Below, piece by piece: positions 55,643 to 64,000 of a stretch of 64,000 bases of DNA. Made by a program: the position numbers and the translations under genes. The notes beneath the pieces were generated by a model. It searched no databases. It saw only the letters and a program-made list of their open reading frames with translations, and had not been told where the DNA came from. The stretch is taken from assembly GCF_021155765.1 (NCBI RefSeq), contig NC_060114.1, forward strand, positions 14,517,501-14,581,500, read 5' to 3'. Source of the stretch: Diprion similis. Its lineage: Eukaryota; Arthropoda; Insecta; Hymenoptera; Diprionidae. The stretch's first letter is position 1, and the number at the start of each line of letters is the position of its first letter.

Positions 55643-58600
55643 ATGACGCAGTATAGCAGTGGAAGTGGTAGTAGCACCAGCAGCAGTGGTCAACATGACC
55701 TTATTAATCGACCACAAAGATCCATCACTGAGGAAAAGTTGATGGTAATTTCATGAGTTATAACCTTGAACTTTGTATCAAATTTCTCTCTTCTTGTCAT
55801 AGAATTTTATAGATTATAGGAATTCCAAATCGCCATGGATTTTTTACACATCGTTTATAGTGTTCGAAATATTCACGTGTTGAATACATTTTCTTAAATC
55901 AATAGAAATCAAATTGCCATTATTAAAAAAATTAATTTCTCACAATATAAATATATATATAATATTGAATATTATATATTATATATAATTTTGGAAGGTT
56001 TTTGTGAGAAATTTTTTACAGATCTGCGTGTAAATGTACCAGCGCGTGTTCGAGGAATCTGCAAGTGATTGTCAATTTGTAATCAGTAGAGTAATGTAAC
56101 CGTAAGAGATGAAAATAAAATTTTCTGACTGATTCGATAAACTATATCTATGACTTTGGCGTGATTGAGAGTATTTCATTTTTGGCAAAATACTGCGAAA
56201 AGCATTCCATTCACCCCGATAACGTGTTTCGATTACGGTTAGAGAAAAGGTCCTTGAAATAATCGCTCGTTTCACATTTACCCTTTGTAATAACGCGTTT
56301 ATTTACGATGATTTATCGTGTCGTAAAGTGATGATATACGTATATACCTGTAAGGAATTTCGCACACCTATAATTATTGTGGTACACATAATCGATAGTG
56401 AGATAATGATAAATCGATGGTGACTCGACGAAACAACAATATCGTCGTGAGTTTACCAAAATTTCCACATCCTGCTGAGTCCCGCGTCAGTTTTTTTTTT
56501 TCAGGAAACGGAAGAACATAAGTATATAGGTACAGCATGCTAGCACGATAATAAAGTGAAAATGACTAGTCCAATAGGAGTAAAAAATGTTTCTAATTGC
56601 CCTTGTATAAAATCGATAAATTCACATTATTCACAATTGATATGCTCGATACGCATGTAATTGCCGTTAGCAAATATGATCAGCGATCGCAAGTGTGACC
56701 CCCATCAATCTTTCAATAATTCCGTCGGCGGGCCGCTATGACGGATATTAATTTGGGGTAGTACGTCCGGTTTTGTTAATAACTAGTTACCCTCGTTCTC
56801 AGCTCAGAAAATTTCCTAAACTTATAATATTTTGAAAAATATATTTACTGATCAAGTTTTATAACTAAAATAAATAGTTCAAGTTTACAATTTTGTATCA
56901 TCTCTTTTGCTCTCTTTCATTAGCATGCCAAATCATGTATTTTTAAGGTCAAAGTGATTGAACGAGGATAAAATATATAAAAATTAGTAGAATAGAAAGT
57001 TCGGTTCTGGATACAGATTCCTAGTACCGACACTTACCGACATTTCACCCAAGACTCGAACCCTTTTCCGCAATGACGTCAACCCCTCTGTCAACGCAGA
57101 GAAGATTTTGATTCTCGGGTGAAATGTCGGTAAGTGTCGATAGTAGGAATCTGTGTCCAGAACTCTCCTTGTATGTGTACTAAACTCATCGATTTCGGAA
57201 TTTTTGTTGCCTCAAAAAATCGAGATCTTTTAGCTAATTTTTCAACTACCCATTATGGTTTCAGGTTGCAGTGCGCATCAGGCCTCTGAATTCCGAAGAT
57301 GATGGGACGAGGGTCTTGCATGCAATTAATGATAAGGTAAGGGTACAAATCGGTCTAGGATTAATGGCAGTTGATGATAAAAAAAATCAATTTTTTTTTT
57401 GTGTCATTTCTTGGAAGTCTTGCATTATTTATCTGCTCGATGGTATACAGATGGTTGTCCTGGAGGAAGTCGACGGCGAGAAGGGAGATGTTCTCCGTCA
57501 GAAACGCGGTGCATCCCGCCAATATCTCTACGATATTGCGTTCGGTGAGGATTCAACTCAGGTAAAAAATATTTGTCGTACTTATATTTATAACTTTTTT
57601 TTTTTTTTCGAGTGTGAAGTTTCTCGTTTTAAATCGATATTCACATTAGCTTTAGACTTTCGCCGATAATGCCATTAATGGTTTTTGTTTACAAATTCGT
57701 CAAAAACATTCACTATTTTACCAGTAAACGGTAAAAAATTTATTCCATCACACCAACCGTTGGTGTAAAACACGTAAATATTCTATGATATCTCGAGCAC
57801 CATAACTATTTTGTGTACACATCTATCTAAGAGTATTGATTTTTTGCTATCAGGAATATTGGCTCGTCCGTCAATATTTGCACGTTATAATACTTGTCGT
57901 GTGTATGCACCTAACGAATAATGAAATGAAACGTGGAAAACATCGATAGTGGAAATTTTATATGTATTTGATTCACTTCTTTTCTTAACTTCTTGTAAAA
58001 TAGTAAATTTTAGAAAAAACGTACATGCGATATTCTGTAACAAGCTTCCATGAGTACCTAGATAAAAATTTATGGCGTATGAGCAATGTATGTCCAATTT
58101 CACCTTAAAAGAAAAAACTTGAGTATTGTAAATTTGTTTCTTCCTTTTAGAGAAAAACTGTTTCAGATATATATCTAACAAAAATCGTAATGCTTCCTCC
58201 TTTCCCCTTTAAATCTCTCGCTGTCTATCGAAATTTACATTCGTCACGTCCGGTGGTATTTCCCTGCATCTAGAACGCGTGTTTAATCGCAATTGTATCT
58301 AAACACGCAAAGATATAACGACCTAATTAATACATTTAAATTCAAAGGAGTTGCATTGATCTGGCATCTATTCAACTCCGTAAACTCATACTGGGGGTCG
58401 ACAATTTTTAATTTTTAAAAATACACAGATATATCGCATTACAATAGAATAATTGTCCTCTGCACGCTAATGAGTCATGTGTTCACCATCAAGGGTGAAG
58501 GTCAACCCCAAAGGCTAAAGTGAAGGTCGCCGACTCGCTCTGCGCTGTTCGAATTCCAGCATATCGTTCAAATGCTAAAATAACAGAAATCGCCAGACGA

Positions 58601-61600
58601 TTCATTTCCGACAATCGTCACAAAGTGTTTCGTCATTTTTTTTGCATACGTTACTGACAGAATTTTTTTTTATTCAATCACCAAAACGAACCGTTAAATT
58701 TAGCAACGGGAACGTTTTTTAGGAAGCAGTTTACGATGGAACGACCAAAACTCTTGTTCAGGACGTTTTGAACGGCTATAATGCAACGGTGTTCGCCTAC
58801 GGAGCTACAGGAGCTGGAAAAACTCATACGATGGTTGGAAGCCCATCTGAACCAGGAGTCATGGTCCGGGCTTTGAACGACATATTTCTAGCTGCTCAAA
58901 AACTTCCGACGAACGTAGAATTCGCGGTGAGTTAATTAACCCGTTATAAGAAATCAATTTTGATCATAGAATTGCTGATTTTTCCAAGAATTGTACAACT
59001 GTAGCACAATTTTTCATTTTTCAAGTTTGAACCATGTTTACAATTATAACAGTAGCAGGTAGATCAAATTTTACTTAAATTTTCTATATAATTATAATTT
59101 CAAATCTTCGTTATTATAACTGCATCGGCAGAAGGATTCGCATTCGAATTAATCCTTTAATTAAGAGGTCAGAAGTTCAATATACAGATCAAATTTTGAA
59201 AAAATTGTAAAGAATTTCATTTACGAGAAGCTGATAGAATGCGTCCGATCGAATGTCTTTTATTTATTGATTGAGAGTTGAGCGAACTATTACAACAATT
59301 TTGCTCGTTTCGCTCTTTATTCGTAAAGCAAAAATCTCGAACCCATTATCGAGTAAAGGTATGCTTTTTGACCGAAAAATATAAAGAAAATTGGACTCTT
59401 ATTGAAATTCAAATTTAGGTATCATTTTAGATTTACAGTTACATGAACATGTCTTATCGTGATCTTTCGGTTTTATTCATAAAGGTAACGATGTCCTACA
59501 TGGAAATATACAACGAGAATATCAGAGACCTATTGAATCCTGGAACAGGATACTTGGAGTTGCGAGAAGATTCGCGCGGCCGTAATATTCAGGTGTCTGG
59601 ACTTTCGGAAATCTCAACAAACTCAACTGAGGAGGTACATAATACTTTATTAAAATATTCAATCCTTCTCTGAACGAGTCGATAGTGTAATATAATACAC
59701 CGATAATTTCAACTGATTTTACAAAATCGCAAATAACTGAATATTCATTACCTACTTTCTTTTCTTACCATTCAGGTAATGCAGCTTTTGCACAAAGGAA
59801 ATAGAGCACGAACCGTAGAGCCAACTGCAGCTAACAAAACATCCTCTCGAAGTCATGCACTTCTCAGCGTGACAGTGAAACAGACCCATCCAATCCAGGA
59901 GGGTGATCGTGCTAGAACTCGCATTAAGCAGGCACGTCTTTTCATGATCGACTTGGCGGGGTCAGAAAGGGCGAAGCAAACAAAGGTGAGCGAGGATGAT
60001 GAACTTATTACAGAATCTCCCAATAAACCATTTGATTACCTGATTGAACAACATTGATTCTTGGATCACCCAAGTCCTCGAAGTTCATTATTCACTCATT
60101 AACATCAGTAATGAAATTCTGTTACGATGAAAAATTTGGAACATATCCGTAACCCAACCGTTTGATAAAGTTCACCGTAAAGTATTAATCGTAGCAATAA
60201 AACAATGAGCCTCTTGAATCCATCTTCTGCAGAATCAAGGGAAACGTCTTCAGGAGGGAGCGCATATAAACCGGTCTCTGTTAGCGCTTGGTAATTGTAT
60301 AAATGCACTGTCTGGTGGAGCTCGATATGTGAACTATCGGGATTCGAAGTTGACGAGGTTGTTGAAGGAGGCGCTAAGTGGTAACTGTCGTACAGTGATG
60401 ATTGCCCACGTTTCACCATCAAGTAGCCACCGTGACGAGAGTAAAAATACACTGGCCTACGCAGATAGAGCAAATCGGTTATCGAATAAAGTCGAGAGAA
60501 ACGTTCTCGATGTCAGTTACCATGTTTCACAGTATCGCAATATCATCAGTGATCTCAAAAGCGAGATATCCAGGCTGCGTAATAAGATGCAGGATGACCG
60601 TCCCAGAAGTAATACAGCTGTCGAAGAGCATGGTGGTAATCTGAAAAATCTTAGGGAAAAAATTGTATCTACATTCAGAGAGCAGATGAGATTGAGGTGT
60701 GTGAATCGCTGAGCAATATATTTCAAGCTTCCTTTATGTTTTGTTCCTCACTTTCCTAATGCTTCTTTTTCTTACTCTTCATCAGACGAAAACTTATGGA
60801 ATTGGATAGCCATCTCCTTGGATTGAAAATGGCAGCGGAACAACAGCATTCTATTATATCACAGTGGGAGTCGCGAAATAATAAATTATACAAAACCACC
60901 AGAGGGTCAACGTCACGTCGCGTAGGAACAGGGAACTACGACGATGACGGAGGTGAGTTCTGTGTTACCGGCTAATTATCTTGTAAATTTATAACATCTT
61001 TTTGTAAATTTGTTACCAGACTTTCTCGAAGAAATTGAAAATGATGCAGCGATGCAGCACGCGTGGGCCGAGCTTGCTGAAATTAACAAGGAACAGGAAC
61101 GCTATTCTGAATTGAGGGCAGCCGCTGATCAAGAGCTGGAAAAATGCCGTCAGCGTAGCCTACTTCTTGAAGATGTAAGTGAATGATTAATCGACAATTA
61201 TTGTCGTCTACATGAAATGTGTAATTTATTTTAAGGAGCTTCCATCCCGAATTAGTTCAGATGACGAACGAGAATTGTTGGCTCTTATGCTGCGAGTTCA
61301 TGAACTTGAAGCAGATAAAATGATGCTGCAGAGTGAGAGATTGGTCAAACAACACGAGCTTAGAAGACGCGAATTATTAATCTTACGATATGATAGACAG
61401 CGTCAAATATCGGAGGAAATTATCACCAGACAGAGGCAACTGATGGAAGGTATGATTCGAACTTCCTTCATGTATTTAGTTTCAATTATTTAATATCATT
61501 ATTTCAGATGGCCAATTAACTCTTCCTGCCGATTTGCAAGAACTGTATTCAATGTATCAGCAAGAAATCCATGCCGCTGCATATGCTGAGTCTAATCTAA

Positions 61601-62393
61601 GTGATTCGCCTGGCGCAAATTCCAGTCTTGGAAGAAAGTTACCTCCAATATCTACTAGGTTTACTTTTAGTCTATTCAAATTGTTCCAAGAAGGGTAAAC
61701 TGAAAAACTGAGAAACGACAATAGTGCTTACACAAGATTTATATTGAAGCAAAAATTAAGTGACAATGTCTTTTCAGATATGGCTATGACACTACGAGCA
61801 CCGATTTTCGGGGCAATAGTAGGTAGGTAATACCGACACACATGTGATAATTGTAATTTGCGATGTACGATCCAATTCAAAACGTAATTCTGTAATTTCG
61901 CAATGTGACCAAAATGGTGGGAAATGAAAGGCTCTAGCAGATCGATAAGATATTGATTAAATGTGATAGTTCAACAGATTCAGATTGGGAACTTTCGCCT
62001 TTGCCCCAAATCGAGGAGCCAGCGACGGACGTCAACCAAATAATGGGGGCCCCCGTACATCCGTTAATATCAGCAGCAGGCCTGTTCCCACCAATTTCAG
62101 CAACTATTGGCAGCAGAAATTTGTACGTAAATAATATCGTCACTGTATAGTAGAACCTTTGAGATTCCCTGTCACCACTAGACAAGCCCTTAAGAAAATT
62201 CATAGGCAGGTTGCACATTGCTTCAGTGCCAGAATTGTAAAGGTATGAAGATTCTACTATACTTCTATAGCGTTCGAAATTAAAAACTATCATCGGATTC
62301 TGTCTTATTTACAGCGATAAAAATCTGAGACGAACTGCTAGTGAAAATAGTATGGTTAATTACAGTACGAGCTTCCAGAAAAATAGCACCTGA
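55643..62393 (+). CDS. KIF19: Kinesin-like protein KIF19 (kinesin-8 family)
   Basis: A plus-end-directed, microtubule-depolymerising kinesin that controls motile cilium length in vertebrates. Fourteen exons: 55643-55744, 57265-57336, 57451-57561, 58723-58926, 59485-59634, 59776-59985, 60233-60696, 60786-60952, 61020-61174, 61236-61449, 61508-61658, 61778-61818, 61978-62122, 62315-62393. They give 754 residues. The N-terminal motor has P-loop GATGAGKT (about 122-129), switch I NKTSSRSH (233-240) and switch II DLAGSE (272-277). The neck and coiled coil (about 380-620) show KIF19-type blocks: [53 protein letters not shown] and LPADLQELY. The C-terminal tail is Ser/Pro-rich, shorter than the human protein and poorly conserved, so its last three exons are tentative. 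The first three introns include one of 1.5 kb containing a MITE. Motor and coiled-coil assignment to KIF19 over KIF18/Kip3 rests on the block matches. Confidence 0.94.
55935..55990. repeat. AT-only palindromic tract in KIF19 intron 1
   Basis: An alternating TA/ATAT run with internal self-complementarity (for example AATATTGAATATT and TATATTATATATA words). It is probably a simple-repeat hairpin. Confidence 0.7.
57004..57163. mobile_element. 160-bp palindromic MITE in KIF19 intron 1
   Basis: Two 47-bp arms (57004-57050 and 57117-57163) are near-perfect inverted copies: the left starts GTTCTGGATACAGATTCCTA and the right, read backwards, starts GTTCTGGACACAGATTCCTA. The central 66 bp contains TGACGTCA. 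No transposase and no clear target duplication are visible. The structure is typical of a short non-autonomous element, or it may be an evolved intronic hairpin. Confidence 0.78.
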
Positions 62394-64000
62394 CGATCAA
62401 AGTACGACCTGCAGTATCCCAGGCAACACATGAGAACTAACACAGTCGATTATGAGGATGAAGATGATGCGGAAGTCGAAGTAGAGTTAAGTGGAACGAT
62501 TTTTAAACCACTGAACAGATAATGAGAATTCAGGGTATGAAGATATCACATATGTTGCTAATTAATGGGAATGCTAACAGAGAATACAAGCAGAGATCGT
62601 TTTAGACAACATTAACCAAATAAGTACATGAGCTGGTTTCGAAAAGTGCAGCTCAACTTGATCGCACAAAGCGTATGTATCTAACGTATGTATACGTACG
62701 TATACTTCACTGACTTTATTATCCCTAATTAGGGCAACATATCATTTACCTCCATGCATCAAAGCCGGTAGATTATCTTTTGACTGTGTACCAGAAATAT
62801 ATTTGAACAACAAGAAATTTAGTCCTTATTTGTTATGCAATCAATGATAAAGTATCTCGAGTGTCAAGCCAAATAAATGCATACCTGAATTCAATGCCAC
62901 CACTATCGTGAGATTGTAGTTTAACTCAACACTGAATACAATGCAATAGGAAATTTAAATTTGATAGACAAAATTCTAGTTTGGTATAATCCAGAGTTAA
63001 CACTACACTCTTCTTAATGAAGAGATTTTAAAAAATCAGTAGTCTTCTCTTTTGTATCATAGTTTAAAACAACATAATGCAATACCTGCATACATACAAC
63101 GTACGAACTTCAATAGTATACATATTGAAATGCGCTCAATTACAGTTGATGTTGCAGTACATTAGTACTTGGATTGTTATTTTTAGTTTATCATCATAAG
63201 TACTAGTTTCTCGTGTATTTTTTTTTCCATCAATTTATCTATACACGAGAATACGCACCAGCAACGATACCAATTGATCTTCTATGAATCGAATAGAACG
63301 AGATGCTATTATGATTATCGTTCTTACATTCTTAACCGTCGATCAAGTTTGATGTGTTGAAACTTGAACAACTTCTGACCAATTGTATGAACTAATTTTT
63401 GCAGGTCAAAAACTTATGGAAGGAAAATTCAATATTATATTAAGATAAATAAAATGAAAGTGCATACGGCAGTTTGACGAGTTTTTCTTTTTTTTTTTTT
63501 TACTTTTTCCTATATTTCAATAAATACACATAACGTAATAAGTGGGGTAAAAATGTTGAACGGAATTGTAACAATAAAAAAAAAAAAAAAAAAAAAAAAG
63601 AAACATCAAATCAGTGACACCTGTATAATACATCGTTTTCTTCTGTTGTTTTCTCGCTCAAAAGTAACTGTTAAATTTGCAAATGAAAATGATTCCAACA
63701 ATGCCTGCTGTCGCATTAATGTTTAAAAATACTCGTTACTCGTCTTTATAAATTGCACAACCGTCGCGTTCAGAATAAAACGAATCTCAACAGAGCTTCT
63801 TATCCATAAAATAAAATGACGTTTAAATATTGTTTTGCGGTATATGAATAGGTGAAAATTTCAATCATTGACGACGGTAGGCAAAAGAAGAGATGGAAGA
63901 GAAAAAAAATAACGTGGAAAAAACGTATGTAAAAGCAAAAACCGCGACAAAGAACGCGAACAAAGTCAAGAAAATCTTTGACACGGTTCTTTTAATAAAT
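62394..64000. other. KIF19 3' UTR and downstream intergenic sequence
   Basis: AT-rich, with a T tract near 63490 and an A tract of over 20 bases at about 63575-63599. No further gene is supported before the window ends. Confidence 0.55.
62872..62877 (+). terminator. Probable poly(A) signal of KIF19
   Basis: AATAAA, 479 bp past the KIF19 stop codon. Further AATAAA motifs lie near 63449 and 63573, so longer 3' UTRs are possible. Confidence 0.45.

Overview
This is an AT-rich, intron-rich stretch of an animal nuclear genome, and almost certainly an insect one. The genes are ordinary metazoan families with GT-AG introns, mostly 70-600 bp. CCTAA-type motifs like the insect telomere repeat sit in promoters, and the ligand-gated channel belongs to an insect clade. 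A hymenopteran (sawfly or wasp) is my best guess from codon style and the CCTAACCTAACATAACC promoter motifs; I could not test this. There is no prokaryotic or viral gene block, no CRISPR array, and no tRNA or rRNA that I can recognise.

Layout: 1-5.1 kb has no convincing gene but holds a foldback transposable element (4517-4960). 5563-6495 (+) is a single-exon orphan ORF that converges on RINT1 (7074-10684, -). RINT1 is head-to-head with a GMC oxidoreductase (11144-14413, +). FoxJ1 (17527-19688, -, with a probable 5' UTR exon near 20550) is followed by a 7.6-kb intergenic block rich in simple repeats. Then comes a compact run: MKK4 (28256-32096, -) head-to-head with mRpS7 (32832-34924, +), which converges on TMEM186 (35171-35978, -), itself head-to-head with TBL3/UTP13 (36596-43342, +). 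A Cys-loop anion channel (44774-50700, +) and the kinesin KIF19 (55643-62393, +) complete the window.

I rebuilt every exon-intron chain by hand from splice sites, reading frame and family similarity. All nine spliced genes close to a multiple of three: RINT1 758 aa, GMC 594, FoxJ1 260, MKK4 412, mRpS7 237, TMEM186 199, TBL3 797, channel 510, KIF19 754. That supports the models strongly, although some weak donors (RINT1) and the KIF19 C-terminus remain uncertain.

Functionally the window is a mixed housekeeping neighbourhood: Golgi-ER tethering, JNK-pathway signalling, mitochondrial translation, complex I assembly and rRNA processing. It also carries two genes of motile-cilium biology, FoxJ1 and KIF19. 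I did not find a clearly new biological system. The best leads are a ~95-bp palindromic CCAAT element shared upstream of two genes, a telomere-like motif shared by two bidirectional promoters, three gene-less promoter-like islands, an orphan protein, and unusual pore residues in the channel.
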